In this document: one piece after another, positions 51,127 through 59,459 of the stretch
Layout: each line of letters starts with the position of its first letter
Position numbering within the stretch: the stretch's first letter is position 1
NCBI GenBank assembly: GCA_033851265.1
Contig: JAWWOW010000004.1
Coordinates: forward strand, 248,001-312,000
Source of the DNA: JAWWOW01 sp033851265
GTDB taxonomy: Bacteria; Actinomycetota; Actinomycetes; JAWWOW01
Length of the DNA: 64,000 bases
Reading direction: 5' to 3'
Notes under the pieces: generated by a model
Database searches by the model: none
Told to the model about the DNA's origin: nothing
The model's input: the letters and a program-made list of their open reading frames with translations, nothing else
Translations under genes and position numbers: made by a program

Positions 51127-51132
51127 ACCATA
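51127..51132 (-). promoter_or_regulatory. -10 element for ceoB (overlaps the kimA -10)
   Basis: TATGGT on the minus strand lies 6 nt before the ceoB ATG. It shares two base pairs with the divergent -10 at 51131-51136. Confidence 0.6.
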
Positions 51133-51136
51133 CGAT
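51131..51136 (+). promoter_or_regulatory. -10 element for the KimA-like gene
   Basis: TACGAT ends 7 nt before the GTG of the KimA-like gene. Two polymerases cannot use both overlapping hexamers at once. Confidence 0.6.
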
Positions 51137-51143
51137 CAAGCGC

Positions 51144-53135
51144 GTGGCCAAGGTCGGGGACATCGCCAAACGGCTGATCCTCGGCCGCGCCCTGCAGAGT
51201 GAACGTCTCGGCGAGCAGCTGCTGTCCAAGAAGTTGGCCCTGCCGATCTTCTCGAGCGACGCGCTGTCGTCGGTCGCCTATGCGCCGCAGGAAATCCTGC
51301 TCGTACTCACGCTGGGCGGCACGGCGTACCTCTATCTGGCGCCGTACCTCGCCCTCGCTGTCGTTTTCCTCATGCTGGTCGTTGTTGCGTCCTACCGCCA
51401 GCTCGTCCAGGCCTACCCGACCGGCGGCGGCGACTATGAGGTCGCGTCGAAGAACCTCCATCCGCTTGCCGGCGTCGTCGTCGCAGCCGCGCTGCTCATC
51501 GACTACGTGATGACCGTCGCCGTATCCGTGTCATCCGGCGTCGACAACCTGATTTCAGCGGCCCCCGGAATGAACAACCTGCGGGTTGAGATGGCTGTTG
51601 GTCTCGTGGTCCTGTTGATGGCGGTCAACCTGCGCGGTGTGCGGGAGTCGGGTACGGCGTTCTCGCTGCCGACGTATGCGTTCATCTTCGGCATCCTCGG
51701 AATGATCCTGGTCGGTGCTTTCAAGGTGGCGTTCGGTGATGGCATCGACGCCGAGTCCTCGCAGTACGGCATCAAGCCAGAAATGTCGAACCTCACGGGA
51801 CTCGCGTTTCTCTTCTTTGCGTTGCGTGCGTTCTCGTCCGGCTGTGCGGCATTGACGGGTGTCGAGGCGATCGCGAACGGCGTGCCCGCGTTCAAGCCGC
51901 CGAAGAGCAAGAACGCTGCGACCACGTTGCTGCTCATGGGGACGCTGGCAATCACGATGTTCATGGGCATCACCTTGCTGGCACTGTCGAGCCATGTGCG
52001 CATCGTGGAGCACACCTGCGACCTGATCGGTTTCCAAGGGAACTGTGAGACCGAGGCGCAACGGACGATCGTCGCTCAGGTCGCGGGGGCGGTGTTCGGC
52101 GGTACCGACAACCCCGCGTTCTACTTCATCCAAGGTGCGACCGCCCTGATCCTGGTGCTTGCGGCGAACACGGCGTTCAACGGTTTCCCGTTGCTCGGCT
52201 CGGTGCTGGCACAGGACCGGTGGCTGCCGCGGCAGCTGCACACCCGCGGCGACCGCCTGGTCTACAGCAACGGCATCATCCTGCTGGCGGCTGCTGCGGT
52301 CGGGATGATTGTGATCTACCACGCGAGCGTCACTCGGCTGATCCAGCTCTACATCCTCGGCGTGTTCACGTCGTTCACGCTGGGGCAGACCGGCATGGTC
52401 CGGCATTGGAACCGCCTGCTTTCAACGGAGCAGGATCCGAAGGAACGCCGGCGGATGCAGCGGTCGCGCGCCATCAACGCCACGGGTGCCGCAATATCGG
52501 GTCTCGTCCTCATCATCGTGGTCATCACCAAGTTCACGAAGGGCGCCTACCTGGTGCTCATCGCGATGCCGATCCTGTTCCTCATGATGCGCGCGATCTA
52601 CAAGCACTACAGCAGGGTCGCCCGCGAGCTCGAACCGGACGAGGATGAGGCGGAGTCGACGCTGCCGTCGCGAAACCACGCGATCGTGCTCGTCTCCAAG
52701 ATTCACAAGCCAACCTTGCGGGCGCTCTCCTATGCACGAGCTACCCGGCCGAGCACGCTCGAAGCAGTCACGGTCGGCGTCGACAGGAACGAGAGTCAGG
52801 CGTTGCAACAGGAGTGGTTCCGCCGAGGTATTCCGGTCGAGTTGAAGGTCCTCGAATCGCCGTACCGCGAGATCACCAAGCCGATCCTGGACTACGTGAA
52901 GAGCATTCGCCGTAAGAGTCCGCGCGATGTGGTCACGGTGTTCATCCCGGAGTATGTCGTCGGCCACTGGTGGGAGAACTTGCTGCACAACCAAAGCGCT
53001 CTGCGCCTGAAAGGGCGACTGCTGTTCACGCCCGGTGTGATGGTCACGAGCGTCCCGTATCAGCTGCAGTCCTCGGAGGGCCGGGAGGACCAGGAGCTGC
53101 AGCCGAGCACCTTCCGCCGTCCCGAGGACCGCTGA
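51144..53135 (+). CDS. APC-superfamily K+ importer, KimA-like
   Basis: This 663-residue transporter has 12 membrane helices, starting SSDALSSVAYAPQEILLVL, with PTGGGDYEVASKNL in the second helix pair. The cytoplasmic tail from about residue 500 has NHAIVLVSKIHKPTL and a USP-like fold. It resembles KimA of Bacillus (K+/H+ symporter), whose relatives are controlled by c-di-AMP. The divergent ceoBC pair supports a potassium role. Start codon GTG, with TACGAT 7 nt upstream. An amino-acid permease is a weaker alternative. Confidence 0.85.
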   Translation: MAKVGDIAKRLILGRALQSERLGEQLLSKKLALPIFSSDALSSVAYAPQEILLVLTLGGTAYLYLAPYLALAVVFLMLVVVASYRQLVQAYPTGGGDYEVASKNLHPLAGVVVAAALLIDYVMTVAVSVSSGVDNLISAAPGMNNLRVEMAVGLVVLLMAVNLRGVRESGTAFSLPTYAFIFGILGMILVGAFKVAFGDGIDAESSQYGIKPEMSNLTGLAFLFFALRAFSSGCAALTGVEAIANGVPAFKPPKSKNAATTLLLMGTLAITMFMGITLLALSSHVRIVEHTCDLIGFQGNCETEAQRTIVAQVAGAVFGGTDNPAFYFIQGATALILVLAANTAFNGFPLLGSVLAQDRWLPRQLHTRGDRLVYSNGIILLAAAAVGMIVIYHASVTRLIQLYILGVFTSFTLGQTGMVRHWNRLLSTEQDPKERRRMQRSRAINATGAAISGLVLIIVVITKFTKGAYLVLIAMPILFLMMRAIYKHYSRVARELEPDEDEAESTLPSRNHAIVLVSKIHKPTLRALSYARATRPSTLEAVTVGVDRNESQALQQEWFRRGIPVELKVLESPYREITKPILDYVKSIRRKSPRDVVTVFIPEYVVGHWWENLLHNQSALRLKGRLLFTPGVMVTSVPYQLQSSEGREDQELQPSTFRRPEDR

Positions 53136-53137
53136 CA

Positions 53138-54316
53138 TTGATCGACGTCACCGTCGAACGCGTCGCTCATGGCGGGGTCTGCGTCGGTCGCGCGGACGAC
53201 GGCCGCGTCGTGTTTCTGCGCCACACGTTGCCCGGCGAACGCGTGCGGGCAGTTGTCACTGAGGAGCACACGAACTTCTTGCGTGCGGATGCCGTCGACG
53301 TACTCGTCGGATCACCGGACCGGGTTGCGCCGCCGTGTCCGCACGCTGGGCCCGGACACTGCGGTGGCTGTGACTGGCAGCACGTCGCCTTACCGGCACA
53401 GCGCGCGTTGAAGGCGTCCGTCGTACACGAGCAGCTGCAGCGGCTAGCGCGTCTCGACCTGCCCGTCGTTGTCGAACCGCTGCCGGACGACGGCCTCGGG
53501 TGGCGCACCCGCGTTGGCTTCGCCGTGGGCAGCGACGGTGTGGCGGGATTGCACCGGCATCGCTCACATGAGATCGAACCGATCCGCAACTGCCTGATCG
53601 CCCATCCACTGATCCAGGCAGCCGCGATTGCAGCAAAGAAGTGGCCAGGTGCCGCGCGGGTGGATGTCACTGCAGCAGTTGCCACCGGCGAGCGGATGGT
53701 CGCCGTCACGCAGCGAAAGGGGCGCCAACGCCAGCGCCGTGATCGGCCGTTCGTCACCGAGCAGGCGGTGGGCCGGTCGTGGCGGGTGACCGGGTCGGGG
53801 TTCTGGCAGGTGCATCCGGCAGCGGCCGAGACGCTGGTCGCTGCGGTGCTTGATGCACTGCAACCGCAGGTCGGCGAGGACGTGATTGATCTGTACGCGG
53901 GTGTCGGTCTGTTCGCGGGTGCGCTGGCTTCGTGCGTTGGGCCCGGGGGCACGATCGTCGCGATCGAGTCGGACGCCGAGGCGGTTGCCGACGCGGAGTT
54001 CAACCTGCGTGACCTCCCGAATGTGCACGTGCGCCGTGGTCGCGCCGAGCACGTGCTCGAGCGAATCGACCAGGCCGACCTGATCGTGCTGGACCCGCCG
54101 CGCGCTGGCGCGGGTGCTGACGTGATGAAGCGGATTGCGGCGATTGCACCGCGCCGCGTCGCCTACGTGTCCTGCGATCCGGCGACGTTGGCGCGAGATC
54201 TGGCAACGGCAATGCAGAGCGGCATGCAGGTCGACGGCGTACGAGCGTTTGATCTGTTTCCCATGACCGCACACGTCGAATGCGTTGCGGTGTTGACGCC
54301 TGCGGGGGAGCGATGA
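53138..54316 (+). CDS. Class I SAM-dependent RNA methyltransferase (TrmA/RumA family)
   Basis: This 392-residue enzyme methylates C5 of uridine in tRNA or rRNA. The N-terminal TRAM domain starts DVTVERVAHGGVCVGR. A [4Fe-4S] motif follows with Cys67, Cys75 and Cys78 (PPCPHAGPGHCGGCDW). The SAM site is VIDLYAGVGLFAG. DPPRAGAG and the nucleophile region VSCDPATLARDL are in the C-terminal half. TTG is the proposed start, 2 nt after the KimA-like gene stop, in the same transcript. The longer frame overlapping that gene is rejected. Confidence 0.87.
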   Translation: MIDVTVERVAHGGVCVGRADDGRVVFLRHTLPGERVRAVVTEEHTNFLRADAVDVLVGSPDRVAPPCPHAGPGHCGGCDWQHVALPAQRALKASVVHEQLQRLARLDLPVVVEPLPDDGLGWRTRVGFAVGSDGVAGLHRHRSHEIEPIRNCLIAHPLIQAAAIAAKKWPGAARVDVTAAVATGERMVAVTQRKGRQRQRRDRPFVTEQAVGRSWRVTGSGFWQVHPAAAETLVAAVLDALQPQVGEDVIDLYAGVGLFAGALASCVGPGGTIVAIESDAEAVADAEFNLRDLPNVHVRRGRAEHVLERIDQADLIVLDPPRAGAGADVMKRIAAIAPRRVAYVSCDPATLARDLATAMQSGMQVDGVRAFDLFPMTAHVECVAVLTPAGER

Positions 54317-54684
54317 CCCCCGCGCATGCACCGCCGGGCTGGCCGGCTGAGGTCCGGCCACCAGATGCTCCCGACTGGGAGCGCACGGCGGTGGCGTGGT
54401 TGTTCGACTTGTGCCCGCCGGATTACCGCGCCTACGACGTGCTGCGTCGCTATCCAGTCGTGCTCGCCCGCTTTGCTGCGGGCCATGTCGCAGCGGCACA
54501 GGAGGCCGCCCGGGCCGGCCTGGGGACGGCGCGGGCCGAGCTCCGGGACGCGGTGCCGCCGGAGGCGGTCGAGTCCGCGGTGGCGGCTTACGAGCGGGAG
54601 TCTCACCGGCTGGTCGGGACCGCCCGGGCGGTTGCGCTCGTGGAGGAGGCGCTGCGCGGCCGGCGATTTGTCCCCCGGCTGTGA
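54313..54684 (+). CDS. Conserved hypothetical protein
   Basis: This 123-residue protein has the block DWERTAVAWLFDLCPPDYR followed by RRYPVVLARFAAGHVAA, known from conserved actinobacterial proteins next to this methyltransferase. The C-terminus is Arg-rich (EALRGRRFVPRL). It looks all-helical, and the function is unknown. The ATG overlaps the methyltransferase stop (ATGA), so it is coupled to that gene. dxs begins 27 nt downstream from its own promoter. Confidence 0.78.
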   Translation: MTPAHAPPGWPAEVRPPDAPDWERTAVAWLFDLCPPDYRAYDVLRRYPVVLARFAAGHVAAAQEAARAGLGTARAELRDAVPPEAVESAVAAYERESHRLVGTARAVALVEEALRGRRFVPRL

Positions 54685-54699
54685 CCTCGCGGCCCCACT

Positions 54700-54705
54700 T
54701 AGACT
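54700..54705 (+). promoter_or_regulatory. -10 element for dxs
   Basis: TAGACT ends 6 nt before the GTG start of dxs; a leaderless transcript is expected. Confidence 0.6.
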
Positions 54706-54711
54706 GACCGG

Positions 54712-56613
54712 GTGAGTTTGCTCGAGTCGGTGCAGTCACCCGACGACCTCAAGCAACTCGACGACACCGATGCGGTCCGGTTGGCAGCGGAGATCCGAGA
54801 CTTCCTGGTCGCCTCGGTGTCGCGGACGGGTGGGCACCTCGGGCCGAACCTCGGGGCCGTCGAGCTGACTATCGCCCTGCACCGAGTGTTCGACTCGCCC
54901 CGCGACCGGATCCTCTTCGACACCGGTCACCAGGCATACGTTCACAAAATCCTCACCGGCCGCCAAGACGGCTTTGACCAGTTGCGCCGCAAGGGCGGCC
55001 TGTCGGGTTATCCCAGCCGCGCCGAGTCTGCGCATGACGTCATCGAGAACTCACACGCATCGACCGCGCTCTCGTACGCCGATGGTCTCGCCAAGGCTTA
55101 CCAGCTCCGTGGCGAGAAGGACCGTGCCGTCGTCGCTGTCGTCGGTGATGGTGCGCTCACAGGCGGCATGGCGTGGGAAGCGCTGAACAACATCGCTGCA
55201 GCGAAAGACCGACCGGTTGTCATCGTCGTCAACGACAACGGGCGGTCGTATGCGCCGACGGTCGGTGGGCTGGCAACGCGGCTCGCCGGGCTGCGCCTCG
55301 CACCGGCCTACGAGGACGTGCTCGACATGGTGAAGTCGACGTTGTCGCGCACACCGCTCGTGGGCCCGCCGTTGTACGACGCGCTGCACGGTGTGAAGAA
55401 GGGCTTGAAGGACATCCTGCAGCCGCAAGGCCTGTTCGAGGACTTGGGGCTGAAGTACTTCGGTCCGATCGACGGTCACGACATCGCTGCATTGGAGACG
55501 GCACTACGGCTCGGACGTGACTTCGGCGGGCCGGTCATTGTGCACGCGGTGACGACCAAGGGCTTTGGCTACGCGCCGGCGGAAGACGACGAGGCGGACT
55601 GTCTGCATGGTCCGGGTGCGTTCGATCCGGCAACCGGTCAGGTGCTTGCTGTTCCCGACAAGAAATGGACGCACGTCTTTTCGGAGGAGATGGTCGCAAT
55701 CGGGCGCGACCGTCCCGACGTCGTAGCGATCACGGCGGCCATGTTGGAGCCGGTGGGCCTGCGTGCGTTCGCTGCGGCGTACCCCGATCGTGTCTTTGAC
55801 GTCGGAATCGCCGAGCAGCATGCGGTGACGTCAGCCGCGGGGCTGGCGATGGGTGGCATGCACCCGGTCGTGTGCCTCTATGCGACGTTCCTGAACCGGG
55901 CGTTTGACCAGGTGTTGCTCGACGTCGCTTTGCACGAGCTGCCGGTGACGTTCGTGCTGGATCGTGCCGGTGTGACCGGCGAGGACGGCCCCAGCCACAA
56001 CGGCATGTGGGACATGTCCGTGCTGCAACTCGTGCCGGGACTGCGGCTCGCTGCTCCGCGCGACGCCACGACACTGCGGTTGCAGCTGCGTGAGGCGGTC
56101 AACGTGGCCGATGGTCCGACCGTCGTGCGATTCCCGAAGGCGACTGTTGGTGACGACATCACCGCGATCGACACGGTCGGCGGGATGGACGTGCTCTACC
56201 GCGCCGGCGATGACGACGTGCTGCTCATCTCGGTCGGCGCGCTCGCATCGACGTGCCTCGACCTGGCGGGGCGCATCTCTGACCAGGGCATCGGCGTCAC
56301 CGTCGTAGACCCGCGCTGGGTCAAGCCGGTTGATCCGGCGCTGCCCGCATTGGCCGCGCGGCACCGGTTGGTGGTCACCGTGGAGGACAACGGTCGCGTC
56401 GGTGGCGTGGGCACGGCGATCGCTGGTGCCTTGCGCGACGCCGGCGTACCGACTCCGGTGCGGGTCTTCGGGCTGCCACAACAGTTCCTCGAGCATGCTT
56501 CGCGCGCTCAGGTGCTCACGGACGTGGGCTTGGACGCGCAGGCGTTGGCACGCGAGGTTGTCAGTGCCGTTGCACGCATTGACCACGCGCTCGAGATCCG
56601 CTCGGAGAGTTAG
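54712..56613 (+). CDS. dxs: 1-deoxy-D-xylulose-5-phosphate synthase
   Basis: This first enzyme of the MEP isoprenoid pathway condenses pyruvate with glyceraldehyde 3-phosphate using thiamine diphosphate. TPP-binding motifs are GDGALTGGMAWEALN and VVNDNGRSY. The acceptor region includes FDTGHQAYVHKILTGR, and the C-terminal transketolase domain has GIAEQHAVTSAAGLAMGG. The length of 633 residues is standard. GTG after a TAGACT hexamer. It is convergent with the DUF222/HNH gene. Confidence 0.95.
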   Translation: MSLLESVQSPDDLKQLDDTDAVRLAAEIRDFLVASVSRTGGHLGPNLGAVELTIALHRVFDSPRDRILFDTGHQAYVHKILTGRQDGFDQLRRKGGLSGYPSRAESAHDVIENSHASTALSYADGLAKAYQLRGEKDRAVVAVVGDGALTGGMAWEALNNIAAAKDRPVVIVVNDNGRSYAPTVGGLATRLAGLRLAPAYEDVLDMVKSTLSRTPLVGPPLYDALHGVKKGLKDILQPQGLFEDLGLKYFGPIDGHDIAALETALRLGRDFGGPVIVHAVTTKGFGYAPAEDDEADCLHGPGAFDPATGQVLAVPDKKWTHVFSEEMVAIGRDRPDVVAITAAMLEPVGLRAFAAAYPDRVFDVGIAEQHAVTSAAGLAMGGMHPVVCLYATFLNRAFDQVLLDVALHELPVTFVLDRAGVTGEDGPSHNGMWDMSVLQLVPGLRLAAPRDATTLRLQLREAVNVADGPTVVRFPKATVGDDITAIDTVGGMDVLYRAGDDDVLLISVGALASTCLDLAGRISDQGIGVTVVDPRWVKPVDPALPALAARHRLVVTVEDNGRVGGVGTAIAGALRDAGVPTPVRVFGLPQQFLEHASRAQVLTDVGLDAQALAREVVSAVARIDHALEIRSES

Positions 56614-56634
56614 TTAGGTCGCTCTGGTTTCGGG

Positions 56635-58047
56635 TCAACAGTCCAGCAAGTCTGGCGGTCGCACCAGATACTCCCTGCCGAGGGGACTGACCCACGTGCG
56701 TGACTCGTCCTCGTGCGGGATGACCTTCCACCCGCCGACGGTTTTAGCCCGGTGGTGTCTTCGGCAGACGGCGTGCATGTTGCACTTGCACGTCGTACCG
56801 CCATCGTCCCAGGGGTGCGCGTGGTCGAGATCGCAGCGCTCGGCGGGTTGGCTGCAGCCGGGGAAGGTGCAGCGGACATCACGGAGCCGCAGATAACGGC
56901 GAAGCGCAGCGTCAGGCGCATACCGAAATCGCCCGAGGTCGAGCTTCTCGCCGGGTGACGGTACGAGACGACCGGCATCGTCGACGGCGAGCACGGCCCA
57001 AGTGGAGGCCCGGCGGTCGACAGTCAGCGTTGTCGCGCGCTCCTGGGCATCGTGGAGTCCAGCGTCGACCTCACCGGTGTCGTTAGGGACGCCGTCGCCC
57101 TCGGGGTCGCCGAGCCCATTGGGCCAACCCGCGAGGGCACGGAGCACGCTGGCCGGGATTGGCCCGGCGCCGATGAGCTGGCCAGGTTGGTCGTCCAAAC
57201 CCGCGACGGTGGTGGCCGCGCCGAGAATCTGCAGCGCGACCGGCATGCCTTGATGTGTCGGTCGTTTGCCATTGACGAACGCGCCGATGACCGCATCTTT
57301 GATGTTGTCGAAGCGCAGCGCATCTACGCCTTCAGTGGATCCATTGCGCTGGTCGTGATGTGCAAGCTCGGTGGCGCAGTCGTAGATAGCGTCGATGTCT
57401 TCTGCCGGTCCGCTCATGTAGAGAGCGGCCAAGCCGTCCTCCTGGAACCAGCGTTCGACGCGGCGCTCGCGCACACCCTTTTGCCGCCGCTTCTGCGCCG
57501 CCGCCGGGTCTGCAGCCATCACGGCCCGGCGCAGTGATCGGCTGAATTGACGACTGGTCTGCTCGGGGGCGCGAAGCAGCACGCGCGCTTCCACCTGTGC
57601 GGCAGCGTCGTCGTCAAGGACCTCCGTCGACTCCACGAGCGCGCGAGCGTGCAGATAGTTGAGACGTCCCTCGCAGAGCAGCCGGAGTGTGCGCGGCAAC
57701 CGGCGGCTGAGTTTGCGGGCAAGCCAGAGGCGCTGTTGAGCGGCGGCCGGCGAGATCATGAGCGCGGCAGTGATCTCTTCCTGCGCCCAATCAGGGCACG
57801 CGAATGTTCCCGCGGCAGGGTCGTCCGTACTGCGATGCAGCATCGAGCCCAGGATCTGCAACTGGCCACCGGTCGCTTGCCGGATCAACTTCTCCCAGGC
57901 GATTGCCGCTGCCGTCTTGTCGTCTTCGGAGAGCGTGGTCGGTTCGACGGCGAGCAGCCGGGCCAATGTCTCTGGCCCGGGTGGGCAGTCCTCGATCCCC
58001 TCAAGTTCGGACGCGAACTGCGGCTTCGGTGATACAGCCAGATCCAT
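56635..58047 (-). CDS. DUF222/HNH endonuclease (13E12 repeat family)
   Basis: This 470-residue protein has a DUF222 N-terminal domain (about residues 50-330, with RLPRTLRLLCEGRLNYLHAR) and a C-terminal HNH nuclease motif. The motif is seen in CDLDHAHPWDDGG, then CNMHAVCRRHHRAKT, plus zinc-type Cys in CTFPGCSQPAERC. Members of this actinobacterial family are spread as repeated mobile-like genes, and in mycobacteria some are DNA-damage inducible. The ATG has a perfect GGAGGTGA, 6 nt away, unlike most local genes. A LexA box lies 139 nt upstream. It looks intact. Confidence 0.88.
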   Translation of the reverse strand: MDLAVSPKPQFASELEGIEDCPPGPETLARLLAVEPTTLSEDDKTAAAIAWEKLIRQATGGQLQILGSMLHRSTDDPAAGTFACPDWAQEEITAALMISPAAAQQRLWLARKLSRRLPRTLRLLCEGRLNYLHARALVESTEVLDDDAAAQVEARVLLRAPEQTSRQFSRSLRRAVMAADPAAAQKRRQKGVRERRVERWFQEDGLAALYMSGPAEDIDAIYDCATELAHHDQRNGSTEGVDALRFDNIKDAVIGAFVNGKRPTHQGMPVALQILGAATTVAGLDDQPGQLIGAGPIPASVLRALAGWPNGLGDPEGDGVPNDTGEVDAGLHDAQERATTLTVDRRASTWAVLAVDDAGRLVPSPGEKLDLGRFRYAPDAALRRYLRLRDVRCTFPGCSQPAERCDLDHAHPWDDGGTTCKCNMHAVCRRHHRAKTVGGWKVIPHEDESRTWVSPLGREYLVRPPDLLDC

Positions 58048-58358
58048 CGGTCACCTCCGGACAACACGGAAGGGTGCGCACCCTCTGCAAATGCCTGATG
58101 AGTCCGGAGGCGTCGTACCAAGCCCGACGTGGCCGACCGGGGGAGTCCCACGGTCTCAGAGTTCTTGGGTCTAGCAGGTGCGGGGTCGAACGTATGTTCG
58201 ATGAGGCAAAGATACGACAACCCCCCGACAAACACAACCACCGATGGCAACTTGGGGACGGGAATTTTCGGGGCGATCGGTCGGAGCAATCGCGGTCCGC
58301 TGGCGACGCAGAACCGGCGCTCGCGGGCGGCTGTTGCGGCGCGAGGAAGACTAGGTCC
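58048..58358. other. 311-nt region between the DUF222/HNH gene and a small membrane protein gene
   Basis: No gene is supported. It holds the 5' region of the HNH gene with a perfect SOS box; the rest shows no strong repeat. The small + strand membrane gene may also use a promoter here. Confidence 0.5.
58186..58201. promoter_or_regulatory. LexA (SOS) box TCGAACGTATGTTCGA
   Basis: The sequence is an exact match to the actinobacterial LexA consensus TCGAAC-N4-GTTCGA. On the minus strand it overlaps a TACGTT hexamer (58189-58194), a possible -10 of the HNH gene, so LexA would block it directly. Confidence 0.85.
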
Positions 58359-58598
58359 GTGGTGAGTTTCCTGTTGTCCGTTACGTTCGCCTGCGGGCTG
58401 GTCATAGCGGTTGCCCACGTCTTCAACAAGAGCTTCGTTGCCCCGGCCTACGACGTCGCGGCGAACCTCACGGCCTTTAGTTGTGCCGTAGCCGCCTCAC
58501 TGCTGCTCGGCCACTTGGCCCCCGTGCTGCTCTCCTCTGTTGCGATTGCGTGTTGGCTGGTTCTGGCGCGCCGAACGATCCTCGCCCGCCGCCGGTGA
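58359..58598 (+). CDS. Small hypothetical membrane protein
   Basis: This 79-residue frame encodes two to three hydrophobic helices: VSFLLSVTFACGLVIAVAHVF, then LTAFSCAVAASLLLGHLAP and LSSVAIACWLVLA, with a basic end (RRTILARRR). GTG GTG is the likely start, with GAGGAAG 10 nt upstream. No family is recognised. Charge placement is typical of a real membrane protein, which favours it over chance. Confidence 0.45.
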   Translation: MVSFLLSVTFACGLVIAVAHVFNKSFVAPAYDVAANLTAFSCAVAASLLLGHLAPVLLSSVAIACWLVLARRTILARRR

Positions 58599-58910
58599 CG
58601 GTGCTTCTCGCCATAGACGCGCCCAGCAACATCGATCTATACCCGCGTCGTACCGGGAAGGGTCATGACCGAACTGCACGCGCCCCTCGGCCTCGTCTGC
58701 TACAACGCCACCGACGCCGCTATCGGAAAGCCAACTGACTGCGTGGACCGCAACCCATGAGGACCGCACCCCGCAGGATCGAGAAGACCGGGCCGCACTA
58801 GCAGGGCCGCTCGTGAGCGGGTCATCCGGCGTTATCCGTCGTCTGGGGAACCGCAGTGGCGTAGCTTGCGTCCAATCGGCGTCGCGGACACCGAGGGGGC
58901 GAGTTCTCTG
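58599..58910. other. 312-nt intergenic region with one small ORF
   Basis: Apart from the small ORF listed separately, no coding frame or repeat is supported. The promoter of the following lipoprotein gene was not recognised. Confidence 0.4.
58665..58760 (+). CDS. Possible small ORF (31 aa)
   Basis: The ATG follows a strong GGGAAGGG (spacing 2-5 nt). The frame encodes MTELHAPLGLVCYNATDAA and continues to a stop after DRNP. It is too short for composition evidence, and no relative is known to me. The ribosome site is the sole argument. Confidence 0.2.
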   Translation: MTELHAPLGLVCYNATDAAIGKPTDCVDRNP

Positions 58911-59375
58911 ATGAGAGGCCTGCGTCACTGGCTCGGATGCGCGCTGGTAATCACCTCGGTCGGTCTAGTCGGGGCCTGCTCGTCTTCCGGCTCCCGTGCT
59001 TGCGCGCCTCCGCACGTCAGCGTGGCCATCGAGCAGCAGCCGATCGAAGTACGGGTTACGAACCCGGGTAGCGAGTGCAAGTTCAGCGGCAAGTTTCCGG
59101 TGGCCTTAGCAAGCCAATTCCGCGGTGGCACCCCAGCCGAACCACCGCCGAATGCAATAGGCCAGCTCCCCACTCACGCGGTCTACGTGCAGCCGTACCG
59201 GGTCGTCGCCGGCAATGGCTGCCCTGGTGGGGGCGCACAGGGGCAAGGAACCGCCCCAGTACCGGTCCTCGTTGAAGGTGTCTCGGTCGATGTGACAATG
59301 CCCCGTAAGGATGCTTACGTTCTCCAAACTTGCCTTCTGCTCGCAGCCGAGCAACCACACATCGAATCCGCATGA
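58911..59375 (+). CDS. Hypothetical lipoprotein
   Basis: This 154-residue precursor has a lipoprotein signal (HWLGCALVITSVGLVGAC). The outer part is a small Cys-containing domain: GSECKFSGKFPVALASQF, QPYRVVAGNGCPGGG and VLQTCLLLAA. It may be a DUF4232-like fold (VEVRVTNPGSECKFSG), common in actinobacterial lipoproteins, but the match is only by pattern. ATG at 58911 gives the signal peptide. Function unknown. Confidence 0.65.
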   Translation: MRGLRHWLGCALVITSVGLVGACSSSGSRACAPPHVSVAIEQQPIEVRVTNPGSECKFSGKFPVALASQFRGGTPAEPPPNAIGQLPTHAVYVQPYRVVAGNGCPGGGAQGQGTAPVPVLVEGVSVDVTMPRKDAYVLQTCLLLAAEQPHIESA

Positions 59376-59459
59376 TCTCCGCGGACGCGAAGGGCCGCTA
59401 GATGCCACACATACGTGGCGCTATCGGTCGGCGGCCGCGGCAGCTGGTCAACGCGAAGC

